Source: Pseudomonas sp. Tri1 (GTDB lineage: Bacteria > Pseudomonadota > Gammaproteobacteria > Pseudomonadales > Pseudomonadaceae). From it: a DNA stretch of 64,000 bases. Positions 55,565-64,000 of this stretch are shown here, piece by piece. The translations under genes were made by a program, and so were the position numbers. The notes under the pieces were generated by a model. The model did no database searches, was not told where the DNA came from, and saw only the letters and a list, made by a program, of their open reading frames with translations. Positions within the stretch are counted from its first letter, which is position 1. Each line of letters opens with the position of its first letter. The DNA is taken from assembly GCF_017968885.1 (NCBI RefSeq), contig NZ_CP072913.1, positions 6,302,501 to 6,366,500 of the forward strand. Direction: 5' to 3'.

Positions 55565-56530
55565 CTACGCCAGCGCGCCGAAATTCAGCCTGAATTGCTG
55601 CGGCGTTACGCCCAGCCTGCGATTGAATACGCTGCGCATGTGCTGGGCATCGCGAAAGCCGCATTGCCAAGCCACGGTCTTGAGCGGGGCGCGGGTGCTT
55701 TCGAGCATCACCCGCGCCGCGTCCACCCGGGCCTGCTCGACGAACTCCGCGGGCGTGATCTTCGCTTCCCGGGTGAACACCCGAGAGAAGTTACGCTGGC
55801 TCATGCTCGCGGCATTGGCCAGATCGGCGATGGTCAGGTCACCGTTCAGGTGCGCCAGTACATAGGCCTGGACCTGGGCCACGGTGGATGTCGGTTCAGC
55901 GTGGGGTGCAAGAAAAGGGCTGAATTGCGACTGCCCGCCCGCGCGCTGGGTGAACACCACCAGCCGCTTGGCAACACTCAGGGCAACGTCCGGGCCATGG
56001 TCCTGGGCCAGCAGGAACAACGACAGGTCGATGCCAGCGCTGACCCCGGCGGAGGTGTAGAGCTGGCGGTCCTGCACGTACAAACGATCCGCTTCGACCC
56101 GGGTCGAGGGACACAGCTGCGCCAGCGCCGCGGCGTCACCCCAATGGGTGGTAACAGTCCGCCCCTCCAGCAATCCAGCCCGGGCCAGCATGAAAGCGCC
56201 ATTGCAGATCGACCCAAAGCGCCGGGCCCGACCACAGGCCTCCCGCAGCCAAGCATCGAATTCTGCGCCAAGGTGTATGAACGGCAACTGCGGCCCACCC
56301 GCGACCAACAGCAGGTCGTAGGCCTGCCGAGCCTCGCTGAAATGCCGATGGGCATTCAGGGACAAACCGTTGGAACAGGACATCGCGCCTCGCTCGGCGC
56401 CGATCACTTCAAGTCGATAGTGATCCTCGGCGACCAGGAACCGATTGGCTTCGCTGAACACGTCCATGGGCCCGGTAACGTCCAGCGACTGGACACCAGG
56501 GAATACCACGACGGCGACGATTTTCTGCAT
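55565..56530 (-). CDS. GlxA-family AraC-type transcriptional regulator
   Basis: A 321-residue protein with an N-terminal DJ-1/PfpI-like domain (residues about 3-170; the nucleophile-elbow region reads GSICNGAFMLARAG, so Cys is kept) and a C-terminal AraC/XylS DNA-binding domain (about 220-315; TIADLANAASMSQRNFSRVFTREAKITP and FRDAQHMRSVFNRRLGVTP). It is divergent from the HD-domain gene (187 bases), a common layout for a regulator and its target. Ligand unknown. Confidence 0.88.
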   Translation of the reverse strand: MQKIVAVVVFPGVQSLDVTGPMDVFSEANRFLVAEDHYRLEVIGAERGAMSCSNGLSLNAHRHFSEARQAYDLLLVAGGPQLPFIHLGAEFDAWLREACGRARRFGSICNGAFMLARAGLLEGRTVTTHWGDAAALAQLCPSTRVEADRLYVQDRQLYTSAGVSAGIDLSLFLLAQDHGPDVALSVAKRLVVFTQRAGGQSQFSPFLAPHAEPTSTVAQVQAYVLAHLNGDLTIADLANAASMSQRNFSRVFTREAKITPAEFVEQARVDAARVMLESTRAPLKTVAWQCGFRDAQHMRSVFNRRLGVTPQQFRLNFGALA

Positions 56531-56717
56531 GGTGCTTGCTTGCCTTCGAGTCGAACGACTCCAGCACCCTAGCCAATTCGCGCCCCGGAAGCCATCTGGC
56601 ACGAAACCCAGGCTTATTGGCAAGGATCGCAGCCATGGGAACATTGTTCCGGGACCTTGCGGCGAACAGACTGACCCCCTCGGCGCCGCACTGGCCCATC
56701 GTCAAGAGGAGAACAGC

Positions 56718-57356
56718 ATGAACAGCATCGCCGGCATCAAGATCCCCGACAGCACCCTCGCCCGCGCCACCACCGAGTACATCCGCGATATCGAGTCCGA
56801 CCTGCTGTACCACCACTCTCGCCGGGTATTTCTGTTCGGCGCCTTGAGTGGCCAGCGTCGGCAGTTGGCCTATAACCCGGAGTTGCTGTATGTCGGTGCG
56901 ATGTTCCACGATCTGGGTCTGGTGGAGGGTTATCGCAGCGACAACGAGCGCTTCGAAGTAGACGGTGCAAACGCGGCCGCAGCGTTTCTCAAGCCCTACG
57001 GATTGAGCGATGACGACATTGAGCAGGTGTGGCTGTCGATTGCCCTGCACACTACGCCGGGCGTGCCCAAACATCTGCGTCCCACGGTGGCGCTGGTGAC
57101 GGCCGGAGTGGAGATGGACGTGCTGGGAATGGACTACGCCGCGTTCCCGGCAGCGCAACGCGACGCCGTGGTGCACGCTCACCCCCGCGGAGCAGGTTTC
57201 AAGGAGTGCATCATCTGCGCCTTCGCCGACGGCTTGCGGCATCGTCCGCAGACCACCTTTGGCAACGTGAAGACCGACGTGCTGGTGGATCAGGAACCCG
57301 GGTTCAAACCGATGAACTTCGTGGAGGTAATCCGCACTTCGCCTTGGCATTCGTAG
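56718..57356 (+). CDS. HD-domain protein (cyanamide hydratase-like)
   Basis: A 212-residue HD-fold protein. Metal-site residues are seen in YHHSRRVFLFG (His32-His33), MFHDLGLVEG (His64-Asp65), and later His in IALHTTPGV. The HHSxR-x-F-x-FG pattern and MFHDLG motif are like the cyanamide hydratase-type HD subgroup (DDI2/3), which hydrates cyanamide; relatives act on other substrates. The start follows AAGAGGAG. It is divergent from the GlxA regulator, so it may be its target. Substrate unknown. Confidence 0.8.
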   Translation: MNSIAGIKIPDSTLARATTEYIRDIESDLLYHHSRRVFLFGALSGQRRQLAYNPELLYVGAMFHDLGLVEGYRSDNERFEVDGANAAAAFLKPYGLSDDDIEQVWLSIALHTTPGVPKHLRPTVALVTAGVEMDVLGMDYAAFPAAQRDAVVHAHPRGAGFKECIICAFADGLRHRPQTTFGNVKTDVLVDQEPGFKPMNFVEVIRTSPWHS

Positions 57357-57371
57357 CCAGCACGCCCCACC

Positions 57372-57533
57372 GCTATCGCGAGCAAGCTCGCTCCCACAAG
57401 GGGATCTGCGTTCGGCCGCGAATTTGTAGGCGAACAAAAAACTGAGGGAGCGGGCTTGCTCGCGAAAGCGGTGCATCAGCCAACATGAAAGTTGGATGTA
57501 CCTCCGTCTTCGCGAGCAAGCCCGCTCCCACAT
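57372..57533. repeat. Cluster of three REP elements
   Basis: Copies at 57375-57398 (GAGCAAGCTCGCTCCCACA orientation), 57443-57469 (GGGAGCGGGCTTGCTCGCG) and 57510-57532 (GAGCAAGCCCGCTCCCACA). The last two share the GCGGGC/GCCCGC variant and face each other as a pair; the first is a lone half. Between the HD gene and spuH. Confidence 0.9.
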
Positions 57534-57549
57534 TTGCGCCAGTGTCAGG

Positions 57550-58437
57550 TTAGACCGGCGCGGTCACGGTCCGGCGTACTTCCGGTTGTTTCCAGGAGTC
57601 GGCGGCGCTTTCTTCGATAGCTTGCTGGATCGCCCGCTTACGGCTCTCTTCGGCGCGGCGGCTGAAGAACCAGACCAGGAATGTCACCAGCGACACGGCC
57701 AGCAGGATCAGGCTCGCCACGGCATTGATCTCCGGTTTCACCCCCAGGCGCACCGCCGAGAAGACTTCCATCGGCAATGTCGTCGAGCCTGGGCCCGAGA
57801 CAAAGCTCGCCAGCACCAGGTCATCCAGGGACAACGCGAACGACATCATGCCCCCCGCCGCCAGCGACGGCGCGATCATCGGGATGGTGATCAGGAAGAA
57901 CACCTTCCACGGCCGCGCACCGAGGTCCATGGCCGCCTCTTCGATGGACAGGTCCAGTTCACGCAAGCGCGCCGAGACCACCACTGCTACATAAGCCGCA
58001 CAGAATGTGGTGTGAGCGATCCAGATCGTGATAATGCCACGCTCCTGGGGCCAACCGATCATCTGTGCCATGGCCACGAACAGCAGCAACAGCGACAGAC
58101 CGGTGATCACTTCCGGCATCACCAATGGCGCGGTGACCAGGCCACCGAACAACGTGCGCCCCTTGAAGTGGGTGATGCGGGTCAGCACGAAAGCCGCCAA
58201 CGTGCCCAGGGCCACCGCAGCGACCGCCGTATAGCAGGCGATTTCCAGCGAACGCACCACCGACCCCATCAACTGAGTATTGTCCAGCAGGCCGACGTAC
58301 CACTTGATCGACCAGCCGCCCCACACCGTTACCAACTTCGAGGCGTTGAACGAGTAGATCACCAGGATCAGCATCGGCGCGTAGATGAACAGCAAACCCA
58401 GCACCAGCATCAGGCTTGAAAAACTGAAGCGCTTCAT
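57550..58437 (-). CDS. spuH: Polyamine ABC transporter permease SpuH (PotI-type)
   Basis: A 295-residue inner-membrane permease with six hydrophobic helices and the EAA loop seen in LSIEEAAMDLGARPWKVFFLITIPMIAPS. It forms the transport channel with SpuG. Its start overlaps the spuG stop by four bases. The C-terminus has an unusual Arg/Glu-rich tail (RRAEESRKRAIQQAIEESAAD). Confidence 0.95.
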   Translation of the reverse strand: MKRFSFSSLMLVLGLLFIYAPMLILVIYSFNASKLVTVWGGWSIKWYVGLLDNTQLMGSVVRSLEIACYTAVAAVALGTLAAFVLTRITHFKGRTLFGGLVTAPLVMPEVITGLSLLLLFVAMAQMIGWPQERGIITIWIAHTTFCAAYVAVVVSARLRELDLSIEEAAMDLGARPWKVFFLITIPMIAPSLAAGGMMSFALSLDDLVLASFVSGPGSTTLPMEVFSAVRLGVKPEINAVASLILLAVSLVTFLVWFFSRRAEESRKRAIQQAIEESAADSWKQPEVRRTVTAPV

Positions 58438-59354
58438 TCCTTGCCCTCCATTTCTTTGGCCTGACTGCGGTTGAACAGGATGATGGGCACAATCAGAATC
58501 GCCAGCATCACTACTGCCAGGGCGGATGCCACCGGCCAGTCACGGTTATTGAAGAATTCCTGCCACAGCACTTTACCGATCATCAGGGTTTCCGGGCCGC
58601 CCAGCAGTTCCGGGATCACGAACTCCCCCACCACCGGAATGAACACCAGCATTGCACCTGCGATGATGCCGTTCTTGGACAGCGGCACGGTGATTTTCCA
58701 GAAGCTGTTGAAGGTGCTCGAGCCCAGGTCGGACGCGGCTTCCAGCAGGCTTGGATCGTGTTTTACCAGGTTGGCGTACAGCGGCAGGATCATGAACGGC
58801 AGGTAGGAGTAAACGACCCCGATATACACCGCCAGGTTAGTGTTGAGGATCTGCAGCGGTTCGTCGATCCAGCCCATGCTCATCAAAAAGCCGTTGAGCA
58901 GGCCGTTGTTGCTGAGGATGCCCATCCACGCGTAGACGCGGATCAGGATCGCGGTCCAGGTCGGCATCATGATCAACAGCACCAGCACCGTCTGCAGCTC
59001 TTTGCGGGCGTTGGCGATGGCGTAGGCCATCGGGTAACCGATGATCAGGCACAGCACCGTGCTGATCAGGGCCATTTTCAGCGAGCCGAGGTAGGCGGCA
59101 ATGTACAACTCGTCGTCGCCCAGCATCGCGTAGTTGCTCAAGTTGAGCAGCAGCTGCAGCTTCTGGTCGACGTAGCTGTAGATCTCGGTATACGGCGGAA
59201 TGGCCACATCGGCTTCAGCGAAACTGATCTTCAGGACGATGAAGAACGGCAGCATGAAGAACAGGAACAGCCAGATGAAGGGCACCCCGATGACCAGTTG
59301 ACGGCCACCGGGCGTTATTCGGTCGAGTCGGCGTTTGAGTTTGCGCATGTTCAT
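58434..59354 (-). CDS. spuG: Polyamine ABC transporter permease SpuG (PotH-type)
   Basis: A 306-residue permease with six helices and the EAA loop LLEAASDLGSSTFNSFWKITVPLSKNG. It starts MNMRKLKRRLDRITPGGRQ, overlapping the spuF stop by four bases; a second ATG two codons later is also possible. Partner of SpuH. Confidence 0.95.
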   Translation of the reverse strand: MNMRKLKRRLDRITPGGRQLVIGVPFIWLFLFFMLPFFIVLKISFAEADVAIPPYTEIYSYVDQKLQLLLNLSNYAMLGDDELYIAAYLGSLKMALISTVLCLIIGYPMAYAIANARKELQTVLVLLIMMPTWTAILIRVYAWMGILSNNGLLNGFLMSMGWIDEPLQILNTNLAVYIGVVYSYLPFMILPLYANLVKHDPSLLEAASDLGSSTFNSFWKITVPLSKNGIIAGAMLVFIPVVGEFVIPELLGGPETLMIGKVLWQEFFNNRDWPVASALAVVMLAILIVPIILFNRSQAKEMEGKE

Positions 59355-60493
59355 GAGCGAAGCACCACGCCGCTGTCATCTTCCCACCAGACGTACACCT
59401 GGTCGCCCCAGGTCGGCCGCTGGCCACGACGTTCGGCGTTGGCGACGAAGGACTGGACCAGCTTGCCGCTCGGCAATTCGACGTAGAACACCGAATGGCC
59501 GCCCAAGTAAGCGATGTCATGGACCTTGCCGCTGGACCAGTTGTTTTCGCAGGTCGGCTGCTCGGCGGTGACCAGCAGTTTTTCCGGGCGAATGGCGTAG
59601 GTGACGGACTTGTCCTGTACCGACGTACTGATGCCGTGGCCCACATAAATGTTGCGGTCCAGGTCCTTGCAGGTCAGGACTGCGTGGCCTTCGGCATCGT
59701 CCACTACCTCGGTCTCGAAGATGTTGACGTTGCCGATGAACTCGCAGACCAGCCGGCTGGTCGGGGTTTCGTAGATGTCGATCGGGCTGCCGATCTGGGC
59801 GATCCAACCCAGGTGCATGATCGCGATGCGCTCGGCCATGGTCATGGCCTCTTCCTGATCGTGGGTCACCATGACGCAGGTCACGCCGACCCGCTCGATG
59901 ATCTCGACCAGCTCAAGCTGCATTTGCGAGCGCAGCTTCTTGTCCAGGGCCCCCATCGGTTCGTCGAGCAGCAACAGCTTTGGCCGCTTCGCCAGGGAAC
60001 GGGCCAGGGCCACGCGCTGACGCTGGCCGCCGGAGAGCTGGTGCGGCTTGCGCTTGGCGTACTGGCTCATCTGCACCAGCTTGAGCATTTCGGCGACACG
60101 GGCGTCGATCTCGGCTTTCGGGATCTTGTCCTGTTGCAAGCCAAAAGCGATGTTCTGCGCCACGGTCATGTGGGGAAACAAGGCGTAGGACTGGAACATC
60201 ATGTTGATCGGCCGCTCATAAGGCGGCATGTCGGTGATGTCCACACCGTCGAGGAAAATGCGCCCCTCCGTGGGCCGTTCGAAACCAGCCAGCATGCGCA
60301 GCAAGGTGGATTTGCCCGATCCCGAACCGCCGAGCAAGGCGAATATCTCGCCTTTCTTGATTTCCAGGGACACATCGTCCACGGCAATCGTCTCGTCGAA
60401 CTTCTTTGTGACCCGGTCGATTTTGACCAACACCTGCTTGGGTGTCTGGTCGCCCTCGAGGGCTTTCTTATAGGCGCCGGAGGCAACTGCCAT
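59351..60493 (-). CDS. spuF: Polyamine ABC transporter ATPase SpuF (PotG-type)
   Basis: A 380-residue ABC ATPase with Walker A LLGGSGSGKSTLLRML, signature LSGGQRQRVALARSL, Walker B LLLLDEPMGALD, switch VMVTHDQEEA and a C-terminal TOBE domain. It drives polyamine import with SpuG/SpuH and the binding proteins SpuD/SpuE. It lies 72 bases after spuE. Confidence 0.96.
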   Translation of the reverse strand: MAVASGAYKKALEGDQTPKQVLVKIDRVTKKFDETIAVDDVSLEIKKGEIFALLGGSGSGKSTLLRMLAGFERPTEGRIFLDGVDITDMPPYERPINMMFQSYALFPHMTVAQNIAFGLQQDKIPKAEIDARVAEMLKLVQMSQYAKRKPHQLSGGQRQRVALARSLAKRPKLLLLDEPMGALDKKLRSQMQLELVEIIERVGVTCVMVTHDQEEAMTMAERIAIMHLGWIAQIGSPIDIYETPTSRLVCEFIGNVNIFETEVVDDAEGHAVLTCKDLDRNIYVGHGISTSVQDKSVTYAIRPEKLLVTAEQPTCENNWSSGKVHDIAYLGGHSVFYVELPSGKLVQSFVANAERRGQRPTWGDQVYVWWEDDSGVVLRS

Positions 60494-60565
60494 TTACGAA
60501 ACTCCCACAGAATTTGCAGTTCGCCCCATGCGGGCGAACCTTGGATAGTTAGAGCGCGCTTAACG

Positions 60566-61675
<1,110 letters not shown>

Positions 61676-61793
61676 TTAAATAGTTGGGCCCAAGTTGCCC
61701 CCGTTACCTGACCGCAAAGGCCCTGCAACAAAACCGGCGCGCAACTTACCCTCGATAAACCGATCCAGCAAAACTTTTAGTCATTTAATTGCT

Positions 61794-61828
61794 CCTGTTG
61801 TCACCGTCGCGATGACGGCGACAACAGG
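61794..61828. other. Strong stem-loop between spuD and spuE
   Basis: Arms CCTGTTGTCACCGTC (61794-61808) and GACGGCGACAACAGG (61814-61828) pair with one A-C mismatch, loop GCGAT. No T run follows on the minus strand, so it is more likely an mRNA 3'-end stabiliser after spuD or a partial terminator than a full stop. Confidence 0.75.
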
Positions 61829-61846
61829 AAGATGCTTCAGGCCGGC

Positions 61847-62974
61847 TTATTTACCGGATTTGATCTTGGTCCAGCTGCGGGTCATGATCCGCTGGGTCGC
61901 GGCTGGCAGGTCGGCAATCGCGTAGAGCTTGGCTTGCACGTCCGCCGGAGGGTAGATGCCCGGGTCGCTGGTGATTTCCTTGCTGACCAGCGGCGTAGCG
62001 GCCGCGTTGCCGTTCGGGAAGCTCACGGTGTCCGTGATTTCAGCCATGATTTCCGGCTTTTGCAGGAAGGTCATGAACTTGTAGGCACCTTCGACGTTTT
62101 CGGCATCTTTAGGGATGGCGACCATATCGAAGAAGCTGCCAGCACCTTCTTTCGGAATGTTGTAGCTGACTTTTACCTTGCCACCGGCTTCGGCAGCACG
62201 GGACTTGGCCTGGTAGATATCGCCCGAGTAGCCGACCGCTACGCAGATGTTGCCGTTGGCCAGGTCAGAGATGTACTTGGACGAGTGGAAATAGCCGATC
62301 GAAGGACGGATCTTGAGGAACAGTGCCTCGGCTTCAGCCAGTTGTTTCTTGTCCTGGCTGTCGGTTGGGTAGCCCAGGTAGTGCAGCGCCACCGGGATCA
62401 TTTCGGTCGGCGAGTCGAGGAAGCTGATGCCGCAGGATTTCAGCTTGGCCGCGTTCTCCGGCTTGAACAGCAGGTCCCACGAGTTGGTCGGTGCATCGGC
62501 ACCCAGCGCGGCCTTGACCTTATCGGCGTTGAAACCGATGCCGATCGAGCCCCACATGTACGGGAAGGCGTGTTCGTTGCCCGGGTCGCTGACCGAAACG
62601 GCCTTGAGCAGGTCGGTATTGAGGTTTTTCCAGTTGGGCAACTTGGACTTGTCGAGTTTCTGGTAGACCCCGGCCTTGATCTGCTTGGCCAGGAAGTTGT
62701 TCGACGGCACCACGATGTCATAACCGGATTTGCCGGCCAGCAACTTGGCTTCCAGGGTTTCGTTGCTGTCGAATACGTCGTAGACCACTTTGATCCCCGA
62801 CTCTTTCTCGAACTTGGCGACGGTGTCCGGCGCAATGTAGTCGGACCAGTTATAGACGTGCAGCACTTTATCGTCCGCCTGAACGGCACCCGCCATCACG
62901 CCCATCAGGGACATGGCGAGGAGGGTCTTGCCAGCTATCTTCATACCTAATGTCTTCATGCCTAATGCCTTCAT
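61847..62974 (-). CDS. spuD: Polyamine-binding periplasmic protein SpuD (putrescine type)
   Basis: A 375-residue PotF-like protein, similar to SpuE over its full length ([33 protein letters not shown]). The N-terminus has a 15-base tandem repeat that gives [15 protein letters not shown] before the signal peptide core ([18 protein letters not shown]), so there are three in-frame start codons (62974, 62959, 62944). GGAG lies 9 bases before the first. It supplies putrescine to the SpuFGH transporter. Confidence 0.93.
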   Translation of the reverse strand: MKALGMKTLGMKIAGKTLLAMSLMGVMAGAVQADDKVLHVYNWSDYIAPDTVAKFEKESGIKVVYDVFDSNETLEAKLLAGKSGYDIVVPSNNFLAKQIKAGVYQKLDKSKLPNWKNLNTDLLKAVSVSDPGNEHAFPYMWGSIGIGFNADKVKAALGADAPTNSWDLLFKPENAAKLKSCGISFLDSPTEMIPVALHYLGYPTDSQDKKQLAEAEALFLKIRPSIGYFHSSKYISDLANGNICVAVGYSGDIYQAKSRAAEAGGKVKVSYNIPKEGAGSFFDMVAIPKDAENVEGAYKFMTFLQKPEIMAEITDTVSFPNGNAAATPLVSKEITSDPGIYPPADVQAKLYAIADLPAATQRIMTRSWTKIKSGK

Positions 62975-63073
62975 GAAAAAGTGCTCCAGTTATTCTTCTT
63001 AGCCACAGTTCAGTAGCCGACTCTCTGGCAACTTGAACAGGCGGTAGTCTGGCAAGTTACAGGGCAGGCTTTC

Positions 63074-63127
63074 AACAAAAGCCCAGCCTTTTGTTCACGC
63101 CGGGCGAGGCCCTTTCGGGCACCTCGC
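63074..63127 (-). terminator. Tandem hairpins between spuC and spuD
   Basis: Reading away from spuC: a hairpin GCGAGG/CCTCGC with inner CCC/GGG (63104-63127), then a second AACAAAAG/CTTTTGTT (63074-63095) whose distal arm supplies a T-rich end on the minus strand. Together they look like the intrinsic terminator of spuC, leaving spuD its own promoter. Confidence 0.6.
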
Positions 63128-63141
63128 TCAGAGCCTAGCAC

Positions 63142-64000
63142 TTAGCCTTGCAACGCACTGAGGGTCAGGTCCAGGCACTGCCGCGCCTTGGTCACCAGTT
63201 CATCGATCTCGGCCTTGCTGATCACCAGCGGCGGCGCAATGATCATGGTGTCGCCCACCGCACGCATGATCAGCCCGTTATCGAAACAGAACTGCCGGCA
63301 GATCATGCCTACACCCTTGCCTTCATAGCGCTTGCGCGTGGCCTTGTCCTGAACCAGCTCGATGGCCCCCAGCAAACCGACCCCGCGTACTTCACCCACC
63401 AGCGGATGATCATTCAGTTCCCGCAAACGCTTCTGCAAATAGGGTGCCGTTTCGGCATGGACACGCTCGATGATCTTTTCGTCGCGCAGGATACGGATGT
63501 TTTCCAGGGCCACCGCAGCGGCTACCGGGTGACCGGAATAGGTAAACCCGTGGTTGAAGTCGCCGCCTTCGTTGAGCACCGCGACCACATCATCGCGCAC
63601 GATCAGGCCACCCATGGGGATGTAGCCGGAGGTCAGGCCCTTGGCAATGGTCATCATGTGCGGTTTCAACCCGTAGTGGTCGGTACCGAACCACTCACCG
63701 GTACGGCCGAAACCGCAGATCACTTCGTCGGCCACGAACAGAATGTCGTACTTGGCGAGGATTTCCTTCATGCGCGGCCAGTAGCTGTCCGGCGGTACGA
63801 TCACGCCGCCCGCACCCTGGATCGGCTCGGCGATGAAGGCTCCGACGTTGTCCACGCCGAGCTCCAGGATCTTTTCTTCCAGTTGATTGGCCGCCCAGAC
63901 GCCGAACTCTTCGGGGCTCATGTCGCCGCCTTCGCCGAACCAGTACGGCTGGGCGATGTGGACAATGCCCGGGATCGGCAAGTCGCCTTGTTCGTGCATA
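63142..64000 (-). CDS. spuC: Putrescine/polyamine:pyruvate aminotransferase SpuC, C-terminal part
   Basis: The C-terminal 286 codons of a class III aminotransferase; the N-terminus lies beyond the window edge. EPIQGAGGVIVPPDSYW, the Asp in LFVADEVICGFGRTG and the PLP Lys in MMTIAKGLTSGYIPMGG are visible, followed by GFTYSGHPVAAAVALENI. SpuC removes an amino group from putrescine, cadaverine or spermidine to pyruvate in P. aeruginosa. Identified by motif and by its place before spuD. Confidence 0.9.
   Translation of the reverse strand, partial: MHEQGDLPIPGIVHIAQPYWFGEGGDMSPEEFGVWAANQLEEKILELGVDNVGAFIAEPIQGAGGVIVPPDSYWPRMKEILAKYDILFVADEVICGFGRTGEWFGTDHYGLKPHMMTIAKGLTSGYIPMGGLIVRDDVVAVLNEGGDFNHGFTYSGHPVAAAVALENIRILRDEKIIERVHAETAPYLQKRLRELNDHPLVGEVRGVGLLGAIELVQDKATRKRYEGKGVGMICRQFCFDNGLIMRAVGDTMIIAPPLVISKAEIDELVTKARQCLDLTLSALQG

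Overview
The window is chromosomal DNA of a fluorescent-group Pseudomonas. Three things point there: high-GC coding sequence throughout, the characteristic inverted pairs of GTGGGAGCGAGC-type REP elements between genes, and a gene order (tonB3-algH-ruvX-pyrRBC', pilT, metXW, thiSG-trmB, rpoH-ftsXEY, lao, coaD, mutM, ilvD, spu) that, from memory, follows a conserved block of the P. aeruginosa chromosome (about PA0406 down to PA0299). I saw no tRNA, rRNA, CRISPR array, prophage or insertion sequence.

Layout. 1-4.7 kb: C-terminal end of a TonB, algH/yqgE, ruvX and the pyrimidine operon pyrR-pyrB-pyrC', whose pyrC' is a catalytically dead dihydroorotase. 4.8-9.8 kb: a TM2 protein, an NlpC/P60 hydrolase, pilT, and the yggS-proC-yggT-yggU run. 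10-14.3 kb: metX-metW, a DUF4426 protein, rdgB, hemW and a small membrane protein. 14.5-22 kb: trmB, thiG, thiS, a DUF423 protein, mtgA, rpoH and ftsX-ftsE-ftsY. 22-26.6 kb: a tandem pair of M16 peptidases (one without its zinc site), rsmD and a YheT-type hydrolase. 26.7-32.1 kb: a sulfurtransferase and the long-chain-alcohol oxidation locus laoR/laoC-laoB-laoA, in which laoR carries a one-base frameshift in a homopolymer. 32.2-36.7 kb: coaD, a ferredoxin, mutM, an HDOD protein and rlmI.

36.8-40.35 kb holds the most unusual piece: an AT-richer island between rlmI and ilvD. It has a good sigma-70-like promoter, a 24-codon gene with a strong ribosome binding site, and three overlapping genes for a SagB-type nitroreductase-fold dehydrogenase, an AurF-type diiron oxygenase with all seven expected metal ligands, and a Bcr/CflA-type MFS exporter. 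This looks like a minimal peptide-derived natural product (RiPP-like) operon. The small peptide has no Cys, Ser or Thr, so the usual azole chemistry of SagB partners cannot apply to it. I do not recognise this combination as a characterised system.

40.6-52.6 kb: ilvD, a phosphorylcholine phosphatase, the cystine transporter tcyP, folA, a DUF2868/DUF3482 membrane-protein/GTPase pair, a DUF523 protein, a 2OG-Fe(II) oxygenase, a DUF2059 protein, an alpha/beta hydrolase and a thioredoxin-fold protein. 52.7-57.4 kb: a penicillin-acylase-family enzyme (HacB-like), an AhpD-like protein, and a GlxA-type regulator divergent from an HD-domain protein. 57.5-64 kb: the polyamine uptake and catabolism operon spuC-D-E-F-G-H on the minus strand, with spuC cut by the window edge. 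Most genes are housekeeping. The accessory content is the 36.8-40.35 kb island, the REP elements and perhaps the GlxA/HD pair.
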